A stretch of 64,000 bases of DNA from an uncultured Bacteroidales bacterium (GCA_949282265.1 CASDOZ010000001.1:62001-126000), one strand, 5' to 3'. Positions 1 to 9,098 are shown, counted from the stretch's first letter. Numbers and translations are program-made. The notes: a model not told the origin generated them from the letters alone.

Positions 1-2159
1 TCCTGGTTGTACCAGAGCGGGAAAGTATCGTTGTCCCCGTTGCAGAAAATAATGGCGTTCGGGCCGCACGAAGCCAGGTAGTTGCCGCCGAAGTCGCGGG
101 CTACATAGCGGTTGCTGCGGTCATGGTCGTCCCAGTTTTCCGCAGCCATCAATACGGGAACTCCCAAGCACAAAACAGTGAGTATGGCTGCTGCCAATGG
201 TTTTGGAATGTATTTCTCCGCTATTTTGAGCAATCCCAGCACACCCAGGCCAATCCAGATGCAGTAGGCATAGAAGGAGCCGGCATAGGCGTAATCACGT
301 TCGCGCGGCTGGTAGGGCGTCTGGTTCAGGTAAATGACAATGGCCAAGCCGGTCAGGAAAAACAACAGGAATGTGATGACGAAGTTCTGTTTGCCTTTTT
401 CGCCTTTGGTCAATTGGAAAATGATGCCGATGATACCCAACAACAGCGGCAACATGTAGTATTTGTTGTGGCCTTTGTTGTTTTTCAGCTCATCCGGCAT
501 GGTGCTTTGGTCGCCCAAACGGGCGTTGTCGATGAACGGAATGCCGGTAATCCAGTTCCCGTGGTCGATTTCGCCGTGGCTTTGTATGTCATTTTGGCGT
601 CCACTGAAATTCCACATAAAGTAACGCCAATACATGAAATTGCATTGGTAGCGGACAAAGAACCGCAGGTTTTCCAGGAACGTCGGTTTCATTTCGCTTT
701 TCATTTGACCACAATAGTCGTAAGTCACTTTTTTACCTTTTATGTCCGCCCAGCTTTTATAGGCATCAATATGGCTGGGCTGTGTGCTGTACAGACGCGG
801 GAAAAGCATGTTGAACCTGTCGTCCATTTTGTAGGTTGTCTTGTGCCCTGTTATGATATATTCGTCTTTTTCATCCAGTGATGATTTAGGTTTAGGTGCA
901 TACTGTGCCGCACCAACTTTTTCCACAGGAATGCACATATTACCTTCTACGCGCAGTTTGACCGGCGCGTTGTAGGTCGGGCCGAAAAACAGCGGGCGGT
1001 CGCCATACTGTTCGCGATTCAAGTAATATTTCAACGCAAACACATTGTCCGGCGAGTTCTGGTCCATGGGCGGCTGTGCAGCCGAACGTACCACAATCAG
1101 CGTGTAGGAGGAATATCCTATCAGCATGACAGCAATCATGAGTATAGCCGTGTTCAGCCAGCGTGAACTGATGATGTCCTTTTTCCAATAGAAGAATCCC
1201 GCCAAGGCGGCGATAACGAGTAATCCGATAATGACGCTTTCGCCGAAGAACGGAATTCCGACGGCTGTAACAGCCAGAATAAACGAAATGGCCATGCGCC
1301 AATAGTTACGTCCCGTGTGGGTTTCCCAAATTGCCCAAACCAACGAAGCTATGACAATTATGATATAGACGAATACGCCGGTGTTATATGAACATCCGAG
1401 CGTATTGACAAAGAACAGTTCGAACCAGCAGGCGACTTCCACAAATCCCGGAATCAGACCGTAAAGGACAACGCCCAGAATGGCGGCGGAAGTAACCATG
1501 GCTATGCAAAAGCCCAGAAGCGTCGGTTTGAACTTGTTGAAATAATATACCAGCACAATGGCAGGAATGGCCAGCAAGTTCAGCAGGTGCACGCCGATGG
1601 ACAAGCCCATCAAGTAGGCAATCAGGATTAACCAGCGGTCGGAGCCAGCCTTGTCGGAAGCGGCATCCCATTTCAGAATCAGCCAGAAAACGACTGCTGT
1701 AAACAATGACGAATAAGCATAAACTTCACCTTCCACGGCGGAGAACCAGAAAGTATCGGAGAAAGTGTAAGCCAGCGAACCAACTAATCCGGCGCCCAGA
1801 ATGCCGATGCCTGTGCCCAAACTGATTTCCTTGCCTTCCGTAACGAACATTTTGCGCGCCAACAGCGTGATTGTCCAGAACAGGAACAAAATGGTAAAGG
1901 CACTGCACAGCGCAGACATGGAGTTAATCATGGCAGCTACCTTGGTCGGGTCGGATGCGAAGAGCGAGAAGAAACGCCCAGTCAGCATGAAGAACGGCGC
2001 TCCGGGCGGATGGCCTACATCCAGTTTGTAAGCTGTACTGATAAATTCGCCACAGTCCCAGAAACTTGCAGTCGGTTCTATGGTAAGCAGATACGTAACC
2101 GCAGCTACGATAAATGTGAGCCACCCGATCAGGTTGTCCCAAAGTTTAAAGTTCTTCAT
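1..2159 (-). CDS. GT117-family / DUF2723 membrane protein (C-terminus off the left edge)
   Basis: The reading frame starts at ATG 2159 and stays open to the left edge, giving about 719 residues with no stop, so the gene is partial. The N-terminus (MKNFKLWDNLIGWLTF) leads into a first membrane segment, then FWDCGEFI and GHPPGAPFFM, and later AYTFSDTFWFSAVEGEVYA. The last visible stretch contains NGDNDTFPLWYNQ. These blocks are hallmarks of DUF2723 (glycosyltransferase family 117), polytopic inner-membrane proteins of Bacteroidota usually around 1000-1100 residues and resembling protein O-mannosyltransferases. Acceptor and donor are not established here. A -7 element TATCTTTG lies at 2231-2238 on the minus strand, implying a leader of about 65 nt. 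Short frames on both strands inside this span are shadows. Confidence 0.93.
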   Translation of the reverse strand, partial: MKNFKLWDNLIGWLTFIVAAVTYLLTIEPTASFWDCGEFISTAYKLDVGHPPGAPFFMLTGRFFSLFASDPTKVAAMINSMSALCSAFTILFLFWTITLLARKMFVTEGKEISLGTGIGILGAGLVGSLAYTFSDTFWFSAVEGEVYAYSSLFTAVVFWLILKWDAASDKAGSDRWLILIAYLMGLSIGVHLLNLLAIPAIVLVYYFNKFKPTLLGFCIAMVTSAAILGVVLYGLIPGFVEVACWFELFFVNTLGCSYNTGVFVYIIIVIASLVWAIWETHTGRNYWRMAISFILAVTAVGIPFFGESVIIGLLVIAALAGFFYWKKDIISSRWLNTAILMIAVMLIGYSSYTLIVVRSAAQPPMDQNSPDNVFALKYYLNREQYGDRPLFFGPTYNAPVKLRVEGNMCIPVEKVGAAQYAPKPKSSLDEKDEYIITGHKTTYKMDDRFNMLFPRLYSTQPSHIDAYKSWADIKGKKVTYDYCGQMKSEMKPTFLENLRFFVRYQCNFMYWRYFMWNFSGRQNDIQSHGEIDHGNWITGIPFIDNARLGDQSTMPDELKNNKGHNKYYMLPLLLGIIGIIFQLTKGEKGKQNFVITFLLFFLTGLAIVIYLNQTPYQPRERDYAYAGSFYAYCIWIGLGVLGLLKIAEKYIPKPLAAAILTVLCLGVPVLMAAENWDDHDRSNRYVARDFGGNYLASCGPNAIIFCNGDNDTFPLWYNQ

Positions 2160-2230
2160 ATTTTGAATAGATTGCCAATTGTTTTTCCGTTGGAATATAT
2201 GCGGAACGCGCATTCTGTTAAAAAACGCGC

Positions 2231-2238
2231 CAAAGATA
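2231..2238 (-). promoter_or_regulatory. Promoter -7 element of the GT117 gene
   Basis: Minus-strand TATCTTTG fits the Bacteroidota -7 consensus TAnnTTTG and is preceded by TTTTTCG, the same extension seen at the purA, fur and porin promoters. No TTTG lies at the ideal distance; a TTTC is 18 nt upstream. Confidence 0.6.
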
Positions 2239-2289
2239 CGAAAAATGACAGGGATTGAAAAAATGCTTAACAATTAACTGCTAAACAGC

Positions 2290-2739
2290 TTACTTTCTTC
2301 TGCATTTTTTACATCGCCCATACACATATAACGAATATTGTGCAGCCTGGAAATTCGGGAATTTTTTTGCAAGGATGGCTTCCTTGATGCGTTTGTCCGT
2401 AAATTCGGATATTTTCCCGCAGTTGGTGCAAATCAAGTGTTGGTGGACGTTGTTGTTGCAGGCCTTTTCGTATTGCGCGGGTTGGGTTCCGAATTGGTGT
2501 TTGACAACCAGTTTGCATTTCAGCAGCAACTCCAATGTGTTGTAAACCGTGGCTAAGCTGACGCGGAAGTTGTCCTTCATGTCGTTGAACAAGGTTTCCG
2601 CATCGAAATGCGTGCGATAGGCATAAACCCGCTCCAGAATGGCATAGCGTTCCACGGTTTTGCGGCAACGGTTCGCTTCCAGATATTCGGTAAAAATCTG
2701 CTTGGCAAGGCTGTATGTGTTTTCTTCCTTCACTTGCAC
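2290..2739 (-). CDS. Fur-family transcriptional repressor
   Basis: A metal-dependent repressor of the Fur/PerR/Zur superfamily. The winged-helix part contains RKTVERYAILERVY and RVSLATVYNTLELL, the DNA-recognition region. The C-terminal dimerisation part contains HQHLICTNCGK and ends GRCKKCRRK, giving two CxxC pairs for the structural zinc site. Which metal or signal it senses (iron, peroxide or zinc) cannot be decided by eye. The frame is open upstream to a TTG at 2754, but that TTG lies inside the -7 element TACATTTG (2752-2759), so translation probably begins at GTG 2739 or GTG 2733; I use the first. The next ATG is far inside the domain. It reads away from the AT-rich islet that separates it from purA. 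Confidence 0.9.
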   Translation of the reverse strand: MQVKEENTYSLAKQIFTEYLEANRCRKTVERYAILERVYAYRTHFDAETLFNDMKDNFRVSLATVYNTLELLLKCKLVVKHQFGTQPAQYEKACNNNVHQHLICTNCGKISEFTDKRIKEAILAKKFPNFQAAQYSLYVYGRCKKCRRK

Positions 2740-2751
2740 CTGTTTTGACGG

Positions 2752-2759
2752 CAAATGTA
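2752..2759 (-). promoter_or_regulatory. Promoter -7 element of the Fur-family gene
   Basis: Minus-strand TACATTTG preceded by TTTTTCG. The expected start of transcription, about 7 nt downstream, leaves only a few nucleotides of leader before GTG 2739, so the mRNA would be nearly leaderless. This site decides the start codon of the repressor. Confidence 0.55.
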
Positions 2760-3242
2760 CGAAAAACTCCGGAATATAAGACGGAATGGCCGATGATAAG
2801 TTGTTAGGTAATGACAGTCCTGAATTTTTAGGGCTATTTTTTGAGATGGAGGATTTAATATGCGAGGAATGTTATGATGGTTTTTAGTAGGAAAAACAGA
2901 GTTTCCCTCAAAAAAGAAAATGAAATGTCAAAGAGGGATTGTAATAGTATTCACATATTGAGTGTATTATCACAGATTTTTTGTAATTTTGCAGCGGATT
3001 GAGGAAACTCTTTCCAAGACATACGAAAAAAAGAAGAAGCGGTATGCTTATCTTGTAGAACGGAAACCTGAGAAATTTCTGAATTGTGTACAAGGGTAGC
3101 ATAGTGGTTCTCACGCTTAGCGTGGGCTGCTATTACTACATCTGTACACAGGGTTTTCTCTGGACCTCCGAGCTAAGACGTAGCATTGCAGTGCCACGCT
3201 TCGTGGTTTTGGATAGTACTAATTATTAATTATAGTAAATTT
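2760..3242. other. Gene-free gap with paired hairpins, left edge of the AT-rich islet
   Basis: No convincing gene lies in these 483 bases. A plus-strand -7-like TAATTTTG sits at 2984-2991. Two short perfect inverted repeats bracket about 70 bases: CACGCTTAGCGTG at 3112-3124 and CCACGCTTCGTGG at 3194-3206. The block looks like a small mobile-element or REP-type remnant, but I see no open reading frame or target duplication. The only frame there is a 36-codon one starting at a TTG, which I do not call. Confidence 0.5.
3112..3206. repeat. Pair of short inverted repeats (REP/MITE-like block)
   Basis: The first hairpin is CACGCT-T-AGCGTG and the second CCACG-CTT-CGTGG, with about 70 nt between them. 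They share the CACGCT core. The block lies just upstream of a lipoprotein gene. Whether it recurs elsewhere in the genome cannot be seen from one window. Confidence 0.4.
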
Positions 3243-3917
3243 ATGAAGAAAGCTATTGTAACCTTATCACTCTGTGCAGTTGCATTAATTATGGCTTCTT
3301 GCACACTCTCCAATGAGGGAAAAGCAGAGAAATTGGTTAAAGAGACGCTTAAAGATTATCTCTATCACCCAGATTCTTATGAGCCAATATCAACAAGAGT
3401 TGATAGTATGTTCATTGATGTAACTACTATCGAGCCAATTATGAAAATTAGCGGTGAAATCAACGATTTAATATCCAAAATAGACAAATGTGAAATGGAT
3501 ATTGAATCTGCTGAAACCTCTATGAATATTTATGCTCCTGATGGCTATTCTTCTCGATTCACCCGTGGAGAGTATGCACGGGCAAAAAAAGAAAAAGAGG
3601 ATGCTCAATCAGATTTGGAAAAATATACGAAAAAACTTTCAGGAGAAATTGATTCCTTAAAAGAACATGTTGCAAAATATCACAAAGGAGAATTTACAGG
3701 TTGGGCAGTAAGTCATAGATTTAGAAGTCTTAATGGTGCAGGTTCTATGACCGTTCCGGGAGAAATGATTTTCTTTTGCGATAAAGAGTTTACAAATTGT
3801 GTCGGTTATGAAGTTGGTAAATTCGATGAGTTTGCAAAAATCTTGAAAACTGTAGATGAAGCGACTTCTAATGAAGATATAATGGACTATTTTAAGGACA
3901 ATAGCTTTTTGCTCTGA
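3243..3917 (+). CDS. Predicted coiled-coil lipoprotein of unknown function
   Basis: 224 residues. The start is ATG 3243, because the peptide from there is a clean lipoprotein signal with lipobox MASC and the acylated Cys at residue 20; an earlier in-frame ATG would bury it. Residues of about 60-140 are charged and heptad-like (EINDLISKIDKCEMDI, KKEKEDAQSDLEKYTKKL), suggesting a coiled coil. The C-terminal 80 residues look like a small beta-rich domain. I do not recognise a family. It is AT-rich like the helicase gene that follows 88 bases downstream in the same direction, and both differ from the GC-richer neighbours, which suggests shared acquisition. Confidence 0.8.
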   Translation: MKKAIVTLSLCAVALIMASCTLSNEGKAEKLVKETLKDYLYHPDSYEPISTRVDSMFIDVTTIEPIMKISGEINDLISKIDKCEMDIESAETSMNIYAPDGYSSRFTRGEYARAKKEKEDAQSDLEKYTKKLSGEIDSLKEHVAKYHKGEFTGWAVSHRFRSLNGAGSMTVPGEMIFFCDKEFTNCVGYEVGKFDEFAKILKTVDEATSNEDIMDYFKDNSFLL

Positions 3918-4005
3918 TTTCTCATTTTTATAGAAAGTTAGAGTATTTCACGGCACGCTGATTTTATGCAGTGTAAGTATTGTCAACAGCAAATCTTTTC
4001 CAGAT

Positions 4006-6624
4006 ATGCAGTCATTGTTTATTTTGGCTATTTGTATTATTGCTATTTCACTTGTTGTAATAGTTACAGTACGAGTACGCCTAAAAAACAAGTCCAAAGA
4101 ATTATCGAAACGAATTGCAACCATTACTTCTTATAAGGATATACAAGAAAGCAGAGAAAAAGAATTAAAGCAAAGCAATAAAAGTTTCTTCATTGATATT
4201 GAAACTGATTTAAAGAACAGTTTTAATGGGCATATAATATCTTCTTCGGAAGAAGAACAATTTACGAAATATTATGCAAAGTTCTTCCATGAAGTCATTT
4301 CCTTACAGAAAAGTCTTGAAGCATTCCATATAGAACCGTCCGAGACAATCTCAAAATTTACACAAGATTTCGGAAACATCCAATCAATTGTCAAAAGACA
4401 TAATGAGCAGGTTATCCAAAATACCCTTGATACCAACAAAGACTTTTTCGACCATTGCCTTAAATACCCATTAGACACACAGCAAAGGCGTTCAATCGTG
4501 TCCGAGGAAGATAATTGTTTGGTGGTTAGTAGTGCAGGAAGTGGGAAAACGTCGTCCATCGTAGGCAAGGTAAGGTATCTGATTGACATCAAACACATCA
4601 ATCCTCAAAACATTCTTCTTATCAGCTATACAAACAAGGCTGCTGCCGAACTGACGGAAAGAATGAATATTGCGGGGTTAAGAGGATACACCTTTCATAA
4701 ACTTGCCATTGACATCATTGGAAAAGCGACAGGACAAAAGCCCTCTATCTATGATAACACAGACGCACTGTTTGTGAAAATCTATCATAAGTTATTGGAA
4801 GATGAGGATTTCAAAAAGAGTATCGTAGAATACTTTGTTGACTATCAGGCGCAAGAAGCGGATTGGGAACATCGTAAGAATGAACGCAGGCAACAACTCT
4901 CAGAATTGAAAGAAGTACGCTTGAAAGCCCAATTCCCAGACATGGACGGGAAAGCTATTTATGTTCGGAGTGAGCAGGAACAGAAAATCTGTTTTGCGTT
5001 GTCTTCTTTGGGTGTGAAATTCAGATATGAAGAGCCTTATGAATATCCGTTGGCAGATGAAATGCACTCACAATACAAGCCCGATTTTTCTATTTATTTT
5101 GAGCAGGACGGCAAGACAAAACGTATTTATTTAGAGCATTTTGGTGTGGACGAGCATGGGCTTGTTCCCACATGGTTTGCAAAAGACAAGGGTATTACCT
5201 ATGAAGAAGCAAACCAGAAATACAACGATGGGATAACATGGAAGAAAGCTGCCCATGAAAAGTTTGGAACAGAATTATTGATAACGTCAAGTGCTGATTT
5301 CCATTATTCAGATATTCGGCATACATTAAAAGCTTCGTTGGAAAAGGTTGGTGTTCCTGTTCAAGAAAAAACAGATGCCGAATTATACGATATGGTTCTT
5401 CCTCCGAATAGTAAACAGGAAAAGGCTTTCATTCGTCTTATTGTAACTTTTGTGACATTGATTAAATCAAGCAGCAAATCTATACAAGAAGTTTTGAGAC
5501 AAACTAAAAGTAAAAGAGATGAGCGCAGCACATTTATTATCAAGAATATTTTTCTGCCTATTTATGAACGGTATATTGAAGAATTGAAAAGCAGTGGTCA
5601 AATAGATTTTACTGATGCTATTTTGCAAGCTACAGAAATATGTCGTTCTTCTCATCCGGTCAAGTATGATTATATAATCGTTGATGAATTCCAAGATATA
5701 TCAATTGACCGCTATAATTTTCTAAAAGTACTCCGAGAGGGTAATCCTCCGGCAAAATTGTATTGTGTGGGCGATGATTGGCAATCCATATATCGCTTTT
5801 CAGGAAGCGACATGGCTCTTTTCAATCAATTTTCAGAATATTTTGGTTCAACAGAAATCAATAAAATAGAGACAACATACCGTTTTGGAGAACCTTTAAT
5901 AAGCTTGTCTTCAAAATTTATCCAACGAAATAAAGCACAGATAGAAAAAGATATACATCCATCTAATTTGCAAGCCCAAACTGATTTGCAATTCTACGCC
6001 TATGAACGGGGTGACTATTGTAATGCTATTGGACAATTGATAGCGTCTATTCCAGCGGATAAATCCATTTTCCTGTTAGGACGATATTCTTTCGATGATT
6101 ATTATTTGTCGTTCCTATACAAATCCGTAAAAGAAGGCAATCACTTTTATTATTTTATTAGAGATAGAAAAATTGAATTCTTGACTGTCCATAAATCCAA
6201 AGGGTTGGAAGCGGATTATGTGATAATACTTCAATGTAATAAAGATATTTACGGATTCCCATCGATGGTAAATGATGACCCCGTACTTAATTATGTTTTG
6301 ACTAAAAGTGACCAATATCCCTATGCAGAAGAACGCAGATTGTTTTATGTAGCTATTACCAGGGCAAAAATAAAAACGTTTGTATTTTATGACAGACGAT
6401 TTCCATCTGTTTTTGTTGATGAGTTTTTACACCCCGAAAAGGTAACAGAAGAAAGTTTTGTTATACATCCAAATGCCAATAAAAGATGGACACACAATGC
6501 CGACAAGTTCTTATTGACCCTTTACCGTGAAGGAAAAAGCATAAAATACATTGCAGAAAAAATGGGAAGAAGCCAAACCTCTATTGTAATGCGATTAGGA
6601 AGATTGGAAAGCAAACAAAAATAA
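4006..6624 (+). CDS. Membrane-anchored HelD-like superfamily 1 helicase with inserted PD-(D/E)XK-like domain
   Basis: 872 residues. Residues 4-22 form a membrane segment, followed by a charged linker. Helicase motifs in order: Walker A SSAGSGKTSS (about 176-185), Walker B YIIVDEFQD (about 555-563), GDDWQSIYRFSG (about 588-599), LTVHKSKGLEADY (about 726-738) and EERRLFYVAITRAK (about 774-787). The wording of these motifs is closest to E. coli helicase IV (HelD), not to PcrA/UvrD. Between motifs Ia and II lies an extra block with YKPDFSIYF and IYLEHFGV (about 355-382), which fits a PD-(D/E)XK nuclease core. The last 45 residues (IKYIAEKMGRSQTSIVMRL) look like a helix-turn-helix. Base composition is AT-richer than the neighbours, a sign of transfer. 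A defence or DNA-repair role is inference. Confidence 0.85.
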   Translation: MQSLFILAICIIAISLVVIVTVRVRLKNKSKELSKRIATITSYKDIQESREKELKQSNKSFFIDIETDLKNSFNGHIISSSEEEQFTKYYAKFFHEVISLQKSLEAFHIEPSETISKFTQDFGNIQSIVKRHNEQVIQNTLDTNKDFFDHCLKYPLDTQQRRSIVSEEDNCLVVSSAGSGKTSSIVGKVRYLIDIKHINPQNILLISYTNKAAAELTERMNIAGLRGYTFHKLAIDIIGKATGQKPSIYDNTDALFVKIYHKLLEDEDFKKSIVEYFVDYQAQEADWEHRKNERRQQLSELKEVRLKAQFPDMDGKAIYVRSEQEQKICFALSSLGVKFRYEEPYEYPLADEMHSQYKPDFSIYFEQDGKTKRIYLEHFGVDEHGLVPTWFAKDKGITYEEANQKYNDGITWKKAAHEKFGTELLITSSADFHYSDIRHTLKASLEKVGVPVQEKTDAELYDMVLPPNSKQEKAFIRLIVTFVTLIKSSSKSIQEVLRQTKSKRDERSTFIIKNIFLPIYERYIEELKSSGQIDFTDAILQATEICRSSHPVKYDYIIVDEFQDISIDRYNFLKVLREGNPPAKLYCVGDDWQSIYRFSGSDMALFNQFSEYFGSTEINKIETTYRFGEPLISLSSKFIQRNKAQIEKDIHPSNLQAQTDLQFYAYERGDYCNAIGQLIASIPADKSIFLLGRYSFDDYYLSFLYKSVKEGNHFYYFIRDRKIEFLTVHKSKGLEADYVIILQCNKDIYGFPSMVNDDPVLNYVLTKSDQYPYAEERRLFYVAITRAKIKTFVFYDRRFPSVFVDEFLHPEKVTEESFVIHPNANKRWTHNADKFLLTLYREGKSIKYIAEKMGRSQTSIVMRLGRLESKQK

Positions 6625-7035
6625 AAACATATGGTGCTTTTTATTCGATAAATTGTATTACCTGTTATAGAACAAAAGTTGTTTTGATAGAATAACTGTT
6701 ATTTACGGATTTTGTGGTTGTTGCTAAGTTATTACTTTTTTGGAGCAATAAATACTTGATTTGATATATTCTTTTTATTATTGGATAAAAACTTACATAA
6801 CGCCTTTTTTACCCCCTTTCCAACCTATCCCTGTGCATAAAAAACAGCCTGCCAATTCAGTAGTATAGGACTAAATAAAATTTGTAAGTTTTTTTTCGCA
6901 AATCGAATCACACATTTTTCGTATCTTTGGCCGCGTATGTTTGCGTGGCAGGTTTGTCTGTAAAAGACAGGTTACTGTAGCATAATATGTTTGTAATCAG
7001 TTTGTTTTAAGGAATCTTATTTAGCAAAAAATAGA
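6625..7035. other. Gene-free leader region upstream of purA
   Basis: 411 AT-rich bases with no credible frame. The first two thirds look like the right flank of the transferred islet and hold no repeat matching its left flank. The purA promoter lies in the last 120 bases, and the remaining roughly 100 nt would be a 5' leader, in which I see no convincing riboswitch fold or terminator. Confidence 0.5.
6922..6929 (+). promoter_or_regulatory. Promoter -7 element of purA
   Basis: TATCTTTG preceded by TTTTTCG, identical to the GT117 promoter core. No good -33 TTTG at 19-21 nt. It implies a leader of about 100 nt before ATG 7036. Confidence 0.65.
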
Positions 7036-8313
7036 ATGGAAAAGGTAGATGTATTGCTTGGGCTCCAGTGGGGAGATGAAGGCAAAGGCAAGGTTGTCGA
7101 TGTTTTGACACCGAAATATGAATTGGTTTGCCGTTTTCAGGGCGGCCCGAATGCAGGACATACGTTGGAGTTTGAAAACCACAAGTTTGTGTTGCGTTCC
7201 ATTCCGTCCGGAATTTTCCAGGGCGACAAGATAAATATCATCGGCAACGGCGTGGTGCTTGACCCTGCCTTGTTCAAGGCCGAGGCGGAAGCGCTCGAAG
7301 CCGCAGGGCATAAGCTGACTGACCGGCTCTATATTTCCAAAAAGGCGCATTTGATTTTGCCGACACACCGTTTTTTGGATGCGGCTTACGAATCGGCCAA
7401 GGGAAGCGGCAAAATCGGCACGACCGGCAAGGGCATTGGCCCGACCTATACGGATAAGGTCAGCCGGAACGGATTGCGCGTCGGCGATATCCTGCATAAT
7501 TTCGAGGAAAAATACCAGAACGCCATCGACCGGCACAAACGGATTCTAGCATCTTACCAGTTTGAATATGACCTGCCCGCCATTGAAAAAGAATGGCTCG
7601 AAGGAATCGAATACTTGAAAAAGTTCCATATCGTGGACAGCGAACACGTGATAAACAAAAGTTTGCGGGCCGGTAAAAAAATTCTGGCCGAAGGCGCTCA
7701 AGGCACGATGCTTGATGTAGATTTCGGTTCCTATCCGTTCGTGACTTCGTCCAATACGATTTGCGCGGGTGCGTGCACAGGTTTGGGCGTGGCTCCGCGT
7801 AACATCGGCAATGTGTTCGGCATTTTCAAAGCGTATTGCACCCGTGTGGGCGCCGGGCCTTTCCCGACGGAGCTGTTTGATGAAACGGGCGATAAAATGT
7901 GCGAGATAGGGCACGAGTTCGGTTCGGTTACAGGCCGTCGCCGCCGTTGCGGTTGGATTGATTTGGTTGCACTGAAATATGCGGTCATGATTAACGGCGT
8001 GAACAAACTGATTATGATGAAAAGCGATGTGCTGGATACGTTCGATACAATCAAGGCATGTGTCGCTTATCGGATTGATGGCGAAACGGTTACGGATTTC
8101 CCGTTCGATTTGACAGATGGTGCGGAACCGGTTTACAAAGAGCTTCCCGGCTGGAAAACCGACATGACTGGAATGTCTTCTGAAGCGGAATTTCCGAAGG
8201 CATTTACGGATTACGTGAAATTCCTGGAAGATTATCTGGAAACGCCGGTAGCCATTGTTTCCGTCGGGCCAGACCGCGAACAGACAATCGTAAGAAATAG
8301 CTTTGGAGCGTAA
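7036..8313 (+). CDS. purA: Adenylosuccinate synthase
   Basis: Joins IMP and aspartate using GTP to make adenylosuccinate, the first committed step from IMP to AMP, in the cytoplasm. 425 residues, the usual bacterial length. The GTP-binding glycine loop GDEGKGKVVD is near residues 12-21, followed by GGPNAGHT and later GTTGKGIGPTYTDK, VTGRRRRCGW and the conserved C-terminal PVAIVSVGPDREQTI. It starts at ATG 7036 with no Shine-Dalgarno, as usual in the phylum. The zinc peptidase gene follows 30 bases downstream and the two share a terminator, so they are likely cotranscribed. Confidence 0.97.
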   Translation: MEKVDVLLGLQWGDEGKGKVVDVLTPKYELVCRFQGGPNAGHTLEFENHKFVLRSIPSGIFQGDKINIIGNGVVLDPALFKAEAEALEAAGHKLTDRLYISKKAHLILPTHRFLDAAYESAKGSGKIGTTGKGIGPTYTDKVSRNGLRVGDILHNFEEKYQNAIDRHKRILASYQFEYDLPAIEKEWLEGIEYLKKFHIVDSEHVINKSLRAGKKILAEGAQGTMLDVDFGSYPFVTSSNTICAGACTGLGVAPRNIGNVFGIFKAYCTRVGAGPFPTELFDETGDKMCEIGHEFGSVTGRRRRCGWIDLVALKYAVMINGVNKLIMMKSDVLDTFDTIKACVAYRIDGETVTDFPFDLTDGAEPVYKELPGWKTDMTGMSSEAEFPKAFTDYVKFLEDYLETPVAIVSVGPDREQTIVRNSFGA

Positions 8314-8343
8314 AATATTGTTTAATTTAAAAATCAAATTGTT

Positions 8344-9030
8344 ATGAATCATATGTATATGATATACGTCATTTTCGGGGTTTTTGCCCTGTTGAGTTGG
8401 ATTATTTCTGCTCGCTTGAATCATAAGTTCAAGAAATATTCTCAAATTCCCGTTGGCTATACGGGCAAGCAAATTGCCGAAAAAATGTTGCGTGACAGTG
8501 GCATAACCGATGTGCTGGTTACCTGCACGCCGGGGCATCTGACCGACCATTATAATCCGGCAACCAAAACTGTCAATTTGAGCGAGAGCGTGTACGGTTC
8601 AAACAGCGTGGCTGCAGCCGCCGTGGCTGCGCATGAATGCGGCCATGCCGTGCAACATGCTTATGCCTATAAACCATTGGCCATGCGTTCAGCATTGGTT
8701 CCCGTAGTCAGCTTTGCTTCACAATGGGTTCAGTGGATTTTGCTGGCGGGCATTATCCTAGTAAATTCGTTTCCGGGTCTTTTGCTGGCGGGCATTGTTT
8801 TGTTTGCCACTACTACTTTGTTCAGTTTTATCACCTTGCCGGTGGAAATCAATGCCAGCAAACGCGCGCTTATATGGCTTGAAAGTGCGGGCATAACCGA
8901 TTACAGCAGCCATGAGCAAGCCAAAGACGCCTTGAAATCGGCAGCTTATACTTATGTAGTTGCTGCACTTGGTTCATTAGCTACGCTAATTTATTATATC
9001 CTGATTTTTTTAGGAGGGCGCAGAGATTAA
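8344..9030 (+). CDS. Membrane zinc metallopeptidase (YugP / Zn_peptidase_2 family)
   Basis: 228 residues. The N-terminal membrane helix (residues 4-22) is followed by a soluble domain with the zinc-binding motif HECGH at 97-101, two hydrophobic segments (about 115-165), then LPVEINASKRAL, which supplies the conserved glutamate, and a final C-terminal membrane helix. This matches the neutral zinc metallopeptidase family typified by Bacillus YugP; physiological substrates are unknown. It lies 30 bases behind purA. ATG 8344 and a second Met at codon 4 are both possible starts. Confidence 0.92.
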   Translation: MNHMYMIYVIFGVFALLSWIISARLNHKFKKYSQIPVGYTGKQIAEKMLRDSGITDVLVTCTPGHLTDHYNPATKTVNLSESVYGSNSVAAAAVAAHECGHAVQHAYAYKPLAMRSALVPVVSFASQWVQWILLAGIILVNSFPGLLLAGIVLFATTTLFSFITLPVEINASKRALIWLESAGITDYSSHEQAKDALKSAAYTYVVAALGSLATLIYYILIFLGGRRD

Positions 9031-9068
9031 AAAACCAATAAACCTGATTTTATAATTTCTACAATTTT

Positions 9069-9098
9069 ATCCCTCGGAGTTTTTCCGAGGGATTTTTT
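9069..9098. terminator. Rho-independent terminator of purA and the zinc peptidase gene
   Basis: Perfect stem ATCCCTCGG / CCGAGGGAT with a short T-rich loop followed by TTTTT. The T-run runs into the stop codon of the convergent gene. Confidence 0.9.

Noticed and set aside
123-2142. Several open frames on both strands inside the first 2.1 kb
   Set aside because: They are shadows of the GT117/DUF2723 gene, whose frame is open from 2159 to the window edge and carries all the family motifs.
2989-3099. 36-codon frame with a basic centre in the fur-lipoprotein gap
   Set aside because: It begins at a TTG inside a promoter-like element and has no similarity that I recognise.
4006-6624. Calling the islet helicase a second PcrA/UvrD
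   Set aside because: Motifs III-VI follow helicase IV (HelD) wording, and it has extra domains that PcrA lacks.
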